Shown here: positions 33,650 to 42,266 of the stretch, one piece after another
Position numbering within the stretch: position 1 is the stretch's first letter
How the letters are laid out: every line of letters starts with the position of its first letter
Assembly (NCBI RefSeq): GCF_040529335.1
Contig: NZ_CP159534.1
Location: 1,984,001-2,048,000 of the forward strand
DNA: 64,000 bases
From: Streptomyces sp. HUAS MG91
Lineage (GTDB): Bacteria > Actinomycetota > Actinomycetes > Streptomycetales > Streptomycetaceae
Direction of reading: 5' to 3'
Notes under the pieces: generated by a model
Database searches by the model: none
Told to the model about the DNA's origin: nothing
What the model saw: only the letters and a program-made list of their open reading frames with translations
Made by a program: the position numbers and the translations under genes

Positions 33650-34411
33650 ATGAGCGCCGAGGAACGGCAGCGGGAGATCGTACGCGCGGCGCGCCGCACC
33701 GGCAGCGTCGACGTGACCGGACTCGCGGCCGAACTGGGCGTCGCCAAGGAGACGGTCCGCCGCGATCTGCGCGCCCTGGAGGACCACGGTCTGGTCCGGC
33801 GCACGCACGGCGGGGCGTACCCGGTGGAGAGCGCCGGGTTCGAGACGACGCTCGCGTTCCGCACCACCATGCACGTCCCCGAGAAGCGGCGGATCGCCAC
33901 GGCCGCCGCCGATCTGCTCGGCGACGCGGAGACGGTCTTCGTCGACGAGGGGTTCACCCCGCAGCTCATCGCGGAGGCGCTGCCGCGCGACCGGCAGCTC
34001 ACCGTCGTCACGGCGTCGCTGGCCACGGCGGGCGCGCTGGCCGAGGCGCCGAACACCACGGTCCTGCTGCTCGGCGGGCGGGTCCGCGCGGGCACGCTGG
34101 CCACCGTGGACCACTGGACGACGAAGATGCTCGCCGGCTTCGTCATCGACCTCGCCTACATCGGCGCCAACGGCATCAGCCGCGACCACGGCCTGACCAC
34201 CCCCGACCCGGCGGTCAGCGAGGTCAAGGCGCAGGCGATCCGGGCGGCCCGGCGCACGGTCTTCGTGGGCGTGCACACCAAGTTCGGCGCGGTCAGCTTC
34301 TGCCGGTTCGCGCCCGTGGGCGCCCTGGAGACGATCGTGACGAGCAGCCAGCTGCCCGTGTCCGAAGCACACCGCTACTCACTGATGGGCCCGCAGGTCA
34401 TCCGCGCCTGA
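33650..34411 (+). CDS. DeoR-family transcriptional regulator
   Basis: 253 residues. The N-terminal helix-turn-helix (RQREIVRAARRTGSVDVTGLAAELGVAKETVRRDLRALEDHGLVRRTHGGA) is the DeoR signature, and the C-terminal DeoR sensor domain carries the phosphosugar-pocket segments FVDEGFTPQLIAEAL and GANGISRDHGLTTPD. It is immediately upstream of the polyol ABC operon and in the same direction, so it most likely regulates that operon in response to a phosphorylated or free sugar. Three CGAAAC repeats (33441, 33463, 33517) in the 260-bp gap before it could be operator half-sites. Confidence 0.92.
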   Translation: MSAEERQREIVRAARRTGSVDVTGLAAELGVAKETVRRDLRALEDHGLVRRTHGGAYPVESAGFETTLAFRTTMHVPEKRRIATAAADLLGDAETVFVDEGFTPQLIAEALPRDRQLTVVTASLATAGALAEAPNTTVLLLGGRVRAGTLATVDHWTTKMLAGFVIDLAYIGANGISRDHGLTTPDPAVSEVKAQAIRAARRTVFVGVHTKFGAVSFCRFAPVGALETIVTSSQLPVSEAHRYSLMGPQVIRA

Positions 34412-34430
34412 ACACCGGACGCACCGTCAC

Positions 34431-34451
34431 CTCCCGTGCGGCGCACGGGAG
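34431..34451 (+). terminator. Hairpin between deoR and the polyol operon
   Basis: Perfect 9-bp arms (CTCCCGTGC and GCACGGGAG) around a 3-nt GGC loop, 20 bp past the deoR stop and 65 bp before the binding-protein start. It can end the deoR message or act as a leader attenuator of the transporter operon. Confidence 0.65.
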
Positions 34452-34515
34452 TCGGCACCGCACACCCATCGGTCAAGCGATTCATCCCATACGCGACAGA
34501 AGTCCAGGAGCATCC

Positions 34516-35886
34516 ATGCGAACCCAGAGCCGACGGAGGCCGCCGGGCGCCCTGCTCGCGACGGCCGCCGCAGGGACGCTGCTCACCCCTCTGCTGTCCG
34601 GCTGCTGGGCCGGAGCGGGCGGACTCGGGGGCGGCGACTCCATCAACGTCCTGATGGTGAACAACCCGCAGATGACCGAATTGCAGAAACTCACCGCGAA
34701 GTACTTCACCCGTGAGACCGGGATCAAGGTGAACTTCACGGTCCTGCCGGAGAACGACGTCCGCGACAAGATCAGCCAGGACTTCGCCAACCAGGCGGGC
34801 CAGTACGACGTGGCGACGCTCTCCAACTACGAGATCCCGATCTACGCCCGCAACGGCTGGCTGCACGAACTGGGCCCGTACGTGAAGAAGGACCCCGGCT
34901 TCGACCAGCAGGACATCCTCGCGCCGATGCGGCAGTCGCTGACCGGCGACGACGGCAAGCTCTACGGGGAGCCCTTCTACGGCGAGTCGTCCTTCCTGAT
35001 GTACCGCAAGGACGTCTTCGCGAAGAAGGGCCTGACGATGCCCGCGCACCCGACCTGGAAGCAGGTCGCGGACCTCGCGGCGAAGGCCGACGGCGCCGAG
35101 TCCGGCATGAAGGGCATCTGTCTGCGCGGCCTGCCCGGCTGGGGCGAGCTGATGGCGCCGCTGACGACGGTGGTGAACACCTACGGCGGCACCTGGTTCG
35201 ACAAGGACTGGACGGCGCGCCTCGACGACAAGGGCTTCAAGGACGCGACGCGGTTCTACGTCGACCTCGTACGCGAGCACGGCGAGTCGGGCGCCGCGCA
35301 GTCCGGGTTCGCCGAGTGCCTCAACAACCTCACCCAGGGCAAGACCGCCATGTGGTACGACGCCACGTCCGCCGCCGGTTCCCTGGAGTCGGCCAAGTCG
35401 CCGGTCAAGGGAAAGATCGGATACGTCGCCGCGCCCACCGAGAAGACGAGGTCCAGCGGCTGGCTGTACACGTGGGCGTGGGGCCTGCAGAAGGCGTCCC
35501 ACAACCCCGACAAGGCCTGGAAGTTCATCTCCTGGGCGTCCGGCAAGGAGTACGAGAAGCTGGTCGGCGAGAAGTTCGGCTGGGCCAACGTGCCCGCCGG
35601 CAAGCGCGCCTCGACCTACGACATCCCGCAGTACCGCGCCGAGGCCGCCGCCTTCCAGGACCAGACCCGCGCCGCCATCGAGGGCGCAAGGCCCCGCGAC
35701 CCGGGCGTCCAGCCGCGGCCCGCACCGGGCATCCAGTTCGTCGGCATCCCCGAGTTCACCGATCTCGGCACCAAGGTCTCGCAGGAGATCAGCGCGGCGA
35801 TCGCCGGGCGCCAGTCCGTCGACTCGGCGCTGAACAAGTCCCAGAAACTCGCCTCCGAGATCGCGAAGGAGTACGAGGGCCGATGA
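34516..35886 (+). CDS. Polyol/sugar ABC transporter substrate-binding lipoprotein
   Basis: 456 residues. The lipobox is LLSGC after a hydrophobic stretch. The mature start SINVLMVNNPQMTELQKLTAKYFTRETGIKVNFTVLPENDVRDK is typical of sorbitol/mannitol-type (SmoE-like) solute-binding proteins. The downstream partners are two permeases and a zinc-dependent polyol dehydrogenase in the same overlapping operon. The ATG at 34516 is preceded by CAGGAG. The ligand is probably a sugar alcohol. Confidence 0.93.
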   Translation: MRTQSRRRPPGALLATAAAGTLLTPLLSGCWAGAGGLGGGDSINVLMVNNPQMTELQKLTAKYFTRETGIKVNFTVLPENDVRDKISQDFANQAGQYDVATLSNYEIPIYARNGWLHELGPYVKKDPGFDQQDILAPMRQSLTGDDGKLYGEPFYGESSFLMYRKDVFAKKGLTMPAHPTWKQVADLAAKADGAESGMKGICLRGLPGWGELMAPLTTVVNTYGGTWFDKDWTARLDDKGFKDATRFYVDLVREHGESGAAQSGFAECLNNLTQGKTAMWYDATSAAGSLESAKSPVKGKIGYVAAPTEKTRSSGWLYTWAWGLQKASHNPDKAWKFISWASGKEYEKLVGEKFGWANVPAGKRASTYDIPQYRAEAAAFQDQTRAAIEGARPRDPGVQPRPAPGIQFVGIPEFTDLGTKVSQEISAAIAGRQSVDSALNKSQKLASEIAKEYEGR

Positions 35887-36821
35887 CGACCGTGACCTCG
35901 GCCCCCGTGGCCGCACCGCAGACCGCCGCGAGCCGGCGCCCGCCCCGACGGCTGCGCGCCTGGGCCACCCGCGCGCCGCTGCTCCCCGCCCTGGTCTTCA
36001 TGATCGTCGTCACCCAGCTGCCGTTCGTGGCCACGCTGGTGATCTCGTTCTTCGACTGGAACGCCCTCTACCCCGACGCCCGCCACTTCGCCGGGTTCGC
36101 CAACTACTCCGAGGTCCTCACCGATCCCGATCTGCGCAAGTCGGTCCTGACGACGATCCTGCTGACGGTGACCGTGGTCGTGGTGAGCCTGGTCGCCGGG
36201 CTGGCGCTCGCGCTGCTCCTCGACCGGAGGTTCAGAGGCCGCGGCATCGTCCGTACGCTGCTGATCGCGCCGTTCCTCGTCGTGCCCGTGGCGGCCGCCC
36301 TGCTGTGGAAGCACGTCCTCTACAACCCCGAGTACGGGCTGCTCAACGGCCTGCTGCACTACGTCGGCGGCCCCCAGCCCGACTGGATCTCGAAGACGCC
36401 GCTGCTCGCCGTGGAGATGTCGCTGATCTGGCAGTGGACCCCGTTCATGATGCTGATCCTGCTCGCGGGCCTGCAGTCACGCTCCGCCGAGCAGATCGAG
36501 GCGGCCCGGATGGACGGCGCGAGCCCCTGGCAGATCTTCCGCCACCTCACCCTCCCCCACCTGCGCCGCTACCTCGAACTCGGCGCCCTGCTCGGCTCGA
36601 TCTACATCGTGCAGAACTTCGACGCGGTGTTCACCCTCACCTCCGGCGGGCTGGGCACGGCGAACCTGCCCTACACCGTCTACCAGACCTTCTACCAGGC
36701 CCACGAGAACGGTCTCGCCTCCGCGGCGGGCGTCCTCGTCGTCATCGGTTCCATCATCATCGCGACGTTCGCGCTGCGCGTCGTGTCGTCGCTGTTCCGC
36801 GAGGAGGTGGGCCGCGGATGA
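35883..36821 (+). CDS. Polyol ABC transporter permease 1
   Basis: 312 residues, six transmembrane helices. The EAA loop is EQIEAARMDGASPWQIFRHLTLPHLRRYL near 205-232. The ATG overlaps the binding-protein stop, and its stop overlaps the next permease start (both ATGA). It belongs to the SmoF/MalF-type family. Confidence 0.94.
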   Translation: MTTVTSAPVAAPQTAASRRPPRRLRAWATRAPLLPALVFMIVVTQLPFVATLVISFFDWNALYPDARHFAGFANYSEVLTDPDLRKSVLTTILLTVTVVVVSLVAGLALALLLDRRFRGRGIVRTLLIAPFLVVPVAAALLWKHVLYNPEYGLLNGLLHYVGGPQPDWISKTPLLAVEMSLIWQWTPFMMLILLAGLQSRSAEQIEAARMDGASPWQIFRHLTLPHLRRYLELGALLGSIYIVQNFDAVFTLTSGGLGTANLPYTVYQTFYQAHENGLASAAGVLVVIGSIIIATFALRVVSSLFREEVGRG

Positions 36822-37651
36822 ACCTCGCAACGGTCCTCAAAGGCAAGGGACTCGGCCTTGCGGCCTGGCTGCTCGGCATCGTCTTCTTCCTGCCGATCGC
36901 CTGGATGGTCCTGACCTCCTTCCACTCGGAGGAGAACGCCGCGACCAACCCGCCGTCCTTCGCGGCCGCGCTGACCCTCGACGGCTACCGCGACTTCTTC
37001 GGCGCGGGCGGCGGCGCGAGCCCCTGGCCCGCGCTGATCAACTCGCTGGTGGCGTCGCTCGGTTCGACCCTGTTCGTGCTGCTCCTCGCGCTCCCGGCCG
37101 CGTACGCCCTCGCCATCCGGCCGGTGAAGAAGTGGACCGACGTCCTGTTCTTCTTCCTGTCGACGAAGATGCTGCCGGTCGTCGCCGGGCTGCTGCCGAT
37201 CTATCTCTTCGCGAAGAACACCGACTTCCTCGACAACATCTGGCTGCTGGTCATCCTCTACACGTCGATGAACCTGCCGATCGCGGTGTGGATGATGCAG
37301 TCCTTCCTCGCCGAGGTGCCGGTCGCGGTGATCGAGGCGGCGCAGATCGACGGCGCCCGGCTGCCGACCGTCCTCACCCGGGTCGTGGCCCCCATCGCGC
37401 TGCCCGGCATCGCGGCGACGGCCCTGATCTGCTTCATCTTCAGCTGGAACGAACTTCTCTTCGCACGGGTGCTCACCGGGGTCGTCGCCCAGACCGCGCC
37501 CGTCTTCCTGACCGGCTTCATCACCAGCCAGGGCCTGTTCCTGGCGAAGGTGTGCGCCGCGTCGCTCGTGATCTCCCTGCCGGTGCTCGCCGCGGGGTTC
37601 GCCGCCCAGGACAAGCTGGTCCAGGGCCTGTCGTTGGGAGCAGTGAAATGA
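36818..37651 (+). CDS. Polyol ABC transporter permease 2
   Basis: 277 residues, six transmembrane helices. The EAA loop is AVIEAAQIDGARLPTVLTRVVAPIALPGI near 172-200. It overlaps the preceding permease by 4 bp and the dehydrogenase by 4 bp. The ATPase is missing from the locus, suggesting a shared one. Confidence 0.94.
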   Translation: MNLATVLKGKGLGLAAWLLGIVFFLPIAWMVLTSFHSEENAATNPPSFAAALTLDGYRDFFGAGGGASPWPALINSLVASLGSTLFVLLLALPAAYALAIRPVKKWTDVLFFFLSTKMLPVVAGLLPIYLFAKNTDFLDNIWLLVILYTSMNLPIAVWMMQSFLAEVPVAVIEAAQIDGARLPTVLTRVVAPIALPGIAATALICFIFSWNELLFARVLTGVVAQTAPVFLTGFITSQGLFLAKVCAASLVISLPVLAAGFAAQDKLVQGLSLGAVK

Positions 37652-38637
37652 AGGCAGCGATCGTCGAGTCCGTCGGCAAGGTCACCGTCGGCGAGGTGCC
37701 CGACCCCACGCCGGGGCCCCGGGACGTGGTCGTCGAGGTCGCGGCCTGCGGGCTGTGCGGCACCGATCTGCACATCCTCCAGGGCGAGTTCGCGCCCACG
37801 CTGCCGGTGGTGCCGGGCCACGAGTTCGCCGGCACGGTCGCCGAGGTCGGCCGCGACGTCACGGAGCTGCGCGTGGGCGACCGGGTCGCCGTCGACCCCT
37901 CCCTGCACTGTCACGAGTGCCGCTTCTGCCGGGCGGGCCGGGGCAACCTGTGCGAGCGGTGGGCCGCGATCGGTGTGACCACCGCGGGCGGCGCCGCCCA
38001 GTACGCGCTTGCCCCCGCCGCCAACTGCGTCCTCCTGCCCGACCACGTACGCACCCAGGACGCGGCCCTCATCGAGCCGCTGTCCTGCGCGGTGCGCGGC
38101 TACGACGTGCTGAACTCCCGGCTCGGGGCGCATGTGCTGATCTACGGCTCGGGGACCATGGGCCTGATGATGCTGGAGCTCGCCAAGCGGACCGGCGCCG
38201 CGAGCGTCGACGTCGTGGACCTCAACCCCGACCGGCTCGCCACGGCCCAGCGGCTCGGCGTCTCCGCGTCGGCGGCGGGCCCCGACGAGCTGGACCGGCC
38301 CGAGGGCTGGGACGTCGTCATCGACGCGACCGGCAACGCGGCGGCGATCCAGGACGGCCTCGGCCGGGTGTCCAAGGCCGGTACGTTCCTCCAGTTCGGC
38401 GTCGCCGACTACGCGACCCGGGTGACCATCGACCCGTACCGCATCTACAACCAGGAGATCACCATCACCGGGTCGATGGCGGTCCTGCACAGCTACGAGC
38501 GCGCGGCCGAACTCTTCGCGGGCGGCGTCCTCGACCCGGACGTCTTCATCAGCGACCGCCTCCCGCTGGACGCCTACCCGCAGGCCCTCGACCAGTTCGC
38601 GTCGGGGGTGGGCCGCAAGATCGTGGTGGTGCCGTAG
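37648..38637 (+). CDS. Zinc-dependent polyol (sorbitol/L-iditol-type) dehydrogenase
   Basis: 329 residues, medium-chain dehydrogenase family. Catalytic zinc ligands are in CGLCGTDLH and GHEFAG. The structural-zinc cysteines are in CHECRFCRAGRGNLC near 92-106, and the NAD-binding glycine turn is YGSGTMGLMML near 165. Last gene of the transporter operon, it would oxidise the imported polyol to a ketose. Its ATG overlaps the permease stop, and the operon ends at the strong hairpin at 38646. Confidence 0.93.
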   Translation: MKAAIVESVGKVTVGEVPDPTPGPRDVVVEVAACGLCGTDLHILQGEFAPTLPVVPGHEFAGTVAEVGRDVTELRVGDRVAVDPSLHCHECRFCRAGRGNLCERWAAIGVTTAGGAAQYALAPAANCVLLPDHVRTQDAALIEPLSCAVRGYDVLNSRLGAHVLIYGSGTMGLMMLELAKRTGAASVDVVDLNPDRLATAQRLGVSASAAGPDELDRPEGWDVVIDATGNAAAIQDGLGRVSKAGTFLQFGVADYATRVTIDPYRIYNQEITITGSMAVLHSYERAAELFAGGVLDPDVFISDRLPLDAYPQALDQFASGVGRKIVVVP

Positions 38638-38645
38638 GACGGTCG

Positions 38646-38683
38646 GGCCCCTCCGGCGCCGAGGTCGCGGCGCCGGAGGGGCC
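38646..38683. terminator. Bidirectional terminator between the polyol operon and the TerD gene
   Basis: A perfect 16-bp stem (GGCCCCTCCGGCGCCG and complement) with a 6-nt loop lies 8 bp after the dehydrogenase and 5 bp before the stop of the convergent TerD gene. Confidence 0.9.
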
Positions 38684-38688
38684 GGCCC

Positions 38689-39921
38689 TCAGAGCGCGGC
38701 GGCGGCGGGCTTCACCATCCCCCGCACGGTCCGCGACTTCACGAAGTCGCCCATCGCGGTCATCTCCCACTCACCGCTGAACTGCTTGATGAGCTTGGCC
38801 ATCATGACGCCGGTCTGCGCCTCGGCGTTCGTGAGGTCGAAGCGGACCAGCTCCTCGTCCGTCGCCGCGTCGACCAGGCGGCAGTACGCCTTGGCGACCT
38901 CGGTGAACTTCTGGCCCGAGAACGAGTTCACCGTGAAGACCAGGCCCGTGACGTCCTGCGGGAGGCGGCCCAGGTCGACGACGATCACCTCGTCGTCGCC
39001 GCCGCCCTCACCCGTGAGATTGTCGCCCGAGTGCTTGATCGCGCCGTTCACGATCGACAGCTTGCCGAAGTAGCAGCTGTCCACGTGGTTGCGCTGCGGC
39101 CCGTACGCGATGACCGACGCGTCCAGGTCGATGTCCTTGCCCCGGTAGGCGGGCTCCCAGCCGAGGCCCATCTTGACCTGGCTCAGCAGCGGCCGGCCGC
39201 CCTTGACCAGGGACACCGTCTGGTTCTTCTGGAGGGAGACCCGCCCCTTGTCCAGATTGATCTTCCCGGCACCCGGGGCGGGGGCCGGCGGCGCGGGCGG
39301 CGCGGCGGGAGCGGCGGTCTGCGGCGGGGGCGGCGCGATGCGCGGGTCGACCGGCGGCGTGGTCGGCGGGGGCGGCGACGTCACCGGAGCGGCCGGAGCC
39401 GGGGCGGGCGCGGCCTCCGGCTCCTCGACGGAGACGCCGAAGTCGGTGGCGATGCCCGCCAGCCCGTTCGCATACCCCTGGCCCACCGCGCGGGCCTTCC
39501 ACGCGCCGTTCCTCAGGTACACCTCCATGACCACCAGCGCCGTCTCCGTGCCGAGCTGCGGCGGGGTGAACGTGGCGAGGACCGAGCCGTCGTCCGCGTT
39601 CCGGATCGTGGCCGTGGGCTCGATGCCCTGGAACGTCTGGCCTTCTGCGTCCGGGCTCGCGGTGACGACGATCTTCTCGATGCCGGGCGGCACGGCCGTG
39701 GTGTCCACGGTGATCGAGTCGGGGGACGTGCCCCCGCCCGACGCGTACGTCACACCGGGCCCGGCGGGCTGGTTGTAGAAGATGAAGTCGTCGTCCGAGC
39801 GCACCTTACCGTCGGCGGTGAGCAGCAGGCCCGAGACGTCGAGCCGCACGGGAGCGGTGACGTCCACCGCCACGCGCTGGGCCGTGAGCGGGATGTTCGA
39901 ACCGGGGGTCATAGCGGTCAT
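38689..39921 (-). CDS. Tandem TerD-domain protein (tellurium-resistance/stress family)
   Basis: 410 residues: two TerD domains joined by a Pro/Ala-rich linker (about residues 170-215). The first runs from VRLDVSGLLLTADGKVRSDDDFIFYNQPA to YLRNGAWKARAVGQGY. The second runs from RVSLQKNQTVSLVKGG through GLGWEPAYRGKDIDLDASVIAYG to DVTGLVFTVNSFSGQKFTEVAKAYCRLVD. The acidic calcium-binding positions (SDDDF, DIDLDAS, GGGDDE) are present. TerD proteins act in cytoplasmic stress complexes. The fused form resembles the TerF/CABP-like proteins. Start at 39921, with a nearby alternative ATG at 39912. The function in this strain is unknown. Confidence 0.92.
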   Translation of the reverse strand: MTAMTPGSNIPLTAQRVAVDVTAPVRLDVSGLLLTADGKVRSDDDFIFYNQPAGPGVTYASGGGTSPDSITVDTTAVPPGIEKIVVTASPDAEGQTFQGIEPTATIRNADDGSVLATFTPPQLGTETALVVMEVYLRNGAWKARAVGQGYANGLAGIATDFGVSVEEPEAAPAPAPAAPVTSPPPPTTPPVDPRIAPPPPQTAAPAAPPAPPAPAPGAGKINLDKGRVSLQKNQTVSLVKGGRPLLSQVKMGLGWEPAYRGKDIDLDASVIAYGPQRNHVDSCYFGKLSIVNGAIKHSGDNLTGEGGGDDEVIVVDLGRLPQDVTGLVFTVNSFSGQKFTEVAKAYCRLVDAATDEELVRFDLTNAEAQTGVMMAKLIKQFSGEWEMTAMGDFVKSRTVRGMVKPAAAAL

Positions 39922-39999
39922 GCCCCAGATAACGAGCGGCTCCGCTTTACCGTTCCCTTACCGAAGACTTTTCTACGGTTCTCTTACCCCGGCCCGCCC

Positions 40000-40593
40000 T
40001 TACGCGGAGGTCCGCAGGCCCTCCAGCATCAGCCGCCGGTAGCGGGTCACGCCCCGCGGGTCGCCCCCGGCCAGCTGGGCCGCCTCGACGACGGCGTGAT
40101 TGAGCCGCAGCAGCTCCAGATGGGTCAGGTCGGCCCGCATCTCGCCCGCCTCCTGCGCCGCGGCGAGCAGCTCGGCGGCCGCGGTCTTGAGGCACTGGCC
40201 GCACTTAATGACGATCGGCGCCCCGTTCTCGGCGACGACCGCGCCGAGCAGCGTCTTGAGGGCCTTCACGCGCACGGTCTGGTCGCCGAGCTCCTCGAGC
40301 CAGGCGAAGAGCGCCGCCCCCGGCGGCAGCTCGGCGCTCAGCGCCTTCGCCCGCTCGGCCAGCGCCTCGAAGCTGTCGACGTACACGGCCTCCATGAGGG
40401 CCTCGCGGGTCGGGAAGTGCCGGTAGAGCGTGCCCGAACCGACGCCGGCCCGCTTGGCGATGTCGTCCAGCGAGGCCTGCGGCCCCTTCTCGGCGAACGC
40501 CGCGGCGGCCTCCGTCAGGAGCCGTTCGTAGTTGCGGCGCGCGTCCGCCCGCTTCGGCTTCGCCGGTCGCCCGGCCGCTCCCACCTGGGCCAT
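40000..40593 (-). CDS. TetR-family transcriptional regulator
   Basis: 197 residues. ADARRNYERLLTEAAAAFAEKGPQASLDDIAKRAGVGSGTLYRHFPTREALMEAVY is the TetR helix-turn-helix, followed by a variable ligand domain with two cysteines (KCGQCLKTA). The ATG at 40593 is preceded by a strong GGAGGAGG site. It is divergent from the DHA2-type exporter at 40755; a 47-bp nested palindrome between them is the likely operator, so it should repress both. Confidence 0.95.
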   Translation of the reverse strand: MAQVGAAGRPAKPKRADARRNYERLLTEAAAAFAEKGPQASLDDIAKRAGVGSGTLYRHFPTREALMEAVYVDSFEALAERAKALSAELPPGAALFAWLEELGDQTVRVKALKTLLGAVVAENGAPIVIKCGQCLKTAAAELLAAAQEAGEMRADLTHLELLRLNHAVVEAAQLAGGDPRGVTRYRRLMLEGLRTSA

Positions 40594-40637
40594 GTCTGCC
40601 TCCTCCGGGGGTGCCTTCAAGAACCCCTTGCACAACC

Positions 40638-40684
40638 GGGGACTGTCTCCGTATGTTAGCCGGAGCTAAACGGAGACAGTCCCC
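40638..40684. promoter_or_regulatory. Double TetR operator
   Basis: The 15-nt arms GGGGACTGTCTCCGT (40638-40652) and ACGGAGACAGTCCCC (40670-40684) are exact reverse complements. Each arm is itself near-palindromic around GACTGTC. Between them, TTAGC and GCTAA form an inner palindrome (40655-40668). This gives two TetR sites facing each other in the divergent promoter. Confidence 0.85.
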
Positions 40685-40754
40685 GCTTCATCTCGCGGGC
40701 AGTCCGGGCTGCCCGCGCGCCTCTCAACCCACCGTCCCCGTACGGGAGTCGAGC

Positions 40755-42218
40755 ATGTCCTCCGACGCACCGCCCGCCACCACGTCCACGAGCCCCGGGG
40801 AACGCACCGTAACGCGCCCCGGCGCGGTCCTCACCCTCATCGTCACCGCGTACCTGATGGTGGGCCTGGACTCCACCGTCGTGAACGTCGCCCTCCCCGA
40901 CATCCGGCGCACCCTCGGCTTCACGCCCACCGGCCTGTCCTGGGTCCTCAACGCCTACACCCTCGCCTTCGGCGGCCTGCTCCTGCTGGCCGGCCGCGCG
41001 GGCGACATCCTCGGCCGCCGCCGGACCCTGACCGGCGGCGTCCTGGTCTTCGCCGCCGCGTCGCTGTGCGGCGGCCTCGCCACCGACGGCGCGTTACTGC
41101 TGGCCGCCCGCGCCGTCCAGGGCGTCGGCGCCGCACTGATCGCGCCCAGCACCCTCGCCCTGATCACCACCCACTTCGCCGACGGCCCCGCCCGCCACCG
41201 CGCCCTCGCCGTCTACTCCTCGATGGCCGGCATCGGCGCCTCCATCGGTCTGGTCCTCGGCGGTGCCCTCACCGACCTCGCCTCCTGGCGGTGGTCGCTC
41301 CTGATCAACGTACCGATCGGGGTGGCGCTCGCCCTCGCCCTGCCGCGCACGGTCCGCGAAACCCCGCGCCACAACGGCCGGTTCGACACCACGGGCGCCG
41401 TCACCGGCACGGCCGGGATGTTCTTCCTCGTCTACGCCTTCCTCCGCGTCTCGGACAGCTCCTGGACCGACACACTCGCCCTGACCTGCTTCTTCTCGGC
41501 GGCCGCGCTGCTCGCCGGATTCCTCTGGACCGAGTCGCGCGCCCGGCAGCCCATCGCCCCGCTCGCCCTGTTCAGGGACCGCGACCGCGCGGCCGCCTAC
41601 GCGGTCATCCTGCTGCTTCCGGCCGGGAACTTCGGCGCCTTCTACTTCCTCACGCTCTACGTCCAACAGGTCCTGGACTACAGCCCGTTGAAGGCGGGAT
41701 TCGCGTTCCTGCCGCTGACCGTGGCGGTGTTCGCGACGGTGCGGTGCGCGCCGCGTCTGCTCGCCCGGTTCGGCCCCAAGCCGCTCCTGGTCACCGGATC
41801 GCTCCTGATGATCGCGACCGGCGCCTGGCTGAGCCGCCTCGGCACCGGAGACGGTTTCGCGACCGGCCTGCTCGGCCCGATGCTGCTGCTCGGCACGGGC
41901 GTCGGCCTGAGCTTCATGCCCTTGAACGCGACGATCCTGAAGGACATCACCCCGGCCGAGGCGGGCGCGGCCTCGGGCCTCCTCCAGACGTTCCAGTGGC
42001 TGGGCGGCACGCTGGGCCTCGCGGCGCTGGTCACGGTGTACGGCACGGCGACGCGCCACGCCCACGGGTCGGCGGACGCGATCCTGGTGCACGGGGCGAC
42101 GAGGGCGTTCGGGGTGGGCGCCCTGATCGCGACGGGGGCCCTGCTGGTGATCGCGGTGGGGCTACGGTCCCGCCGGCGCGACCGGCCGCACACCCTCCGC
42201 GCCCGGCAACCCGGCTGA
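40755..42218 (+). CDS. MFS drug exporter (DHA2, 14-helix type), TTA-containing
   Basis: 487 residues with about fourteen membrane helices. Motif A is GRAGDILGRRRTLTGG near 78-93, motif C-type glycines are in SSMAGIGASIGLVLGGALTD near 155-174, and LDSTVVNVALPDI is the motif D1 of DHA2 exporters. A TTA leucine codon at 41094-41096 (residue 114) is the only one I found in the genes of this window, so expression may depend on the bldA tRNA. It is divergent from and probably repressed by the TetR protein. The drug or metabolite exported is unknown. Confidence 0.94.
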   Translation: MSSDAPPATTSTSPGERTVTRPGAVLTLIVTAYLMVGLDSTVVNVALPDIRRTLGFTPTGLSWVLNAYTLAFGGLLLLAGRAGDILGRRRTLTGGVLVFAAASLCGGLATDGALLLAARAVQGVGAALIAPSTLALITTHFADGPARHRALAVYSSMAGIGASIGLVLGGALTDLASWRWSLLINVPIGVALALALPRTVRETPRHNGRFDTTGAVTGTAGMFFLVYAFLRVSDSSWTDTLALTCFFSAAALLAGFLWTESRARQPIAPLALFRDRDRAAAYAVILLLPAGNFGAFYFLTLYVQQVLDYSPLKAGFAFLPLTVAVFATVRCAPRLLARFGPKPLLVTGSLLMIATGAWLSRLGTGDGFATGLLGPMLLLGTGVGLSFMPLNATILKDITPAEAGAASGLLQTFQWLGGTLGLAALVTVYGTATRHAHGSADAILVHGATRAFGVGALIATGALLVIAVGLRSRRRDRPHTLRARQPG

Positions 42219-42236
42219 CCCGGCGGACGAGGAGCC

Positions 42237-42264
42237 GGGTCGAGCGGCCCGAGCCGCTCGACCC
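42237..42264. terminator. Bidirectional terminator between the MFS and Ro genes
   Basis: A 12-bp perfect stem (GGGTCGAGCGGC and complement) with a CCGA loop fills the gap between the two convergent stops. Confidence 0.88.
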
Positions 42265-42266
42265 CG

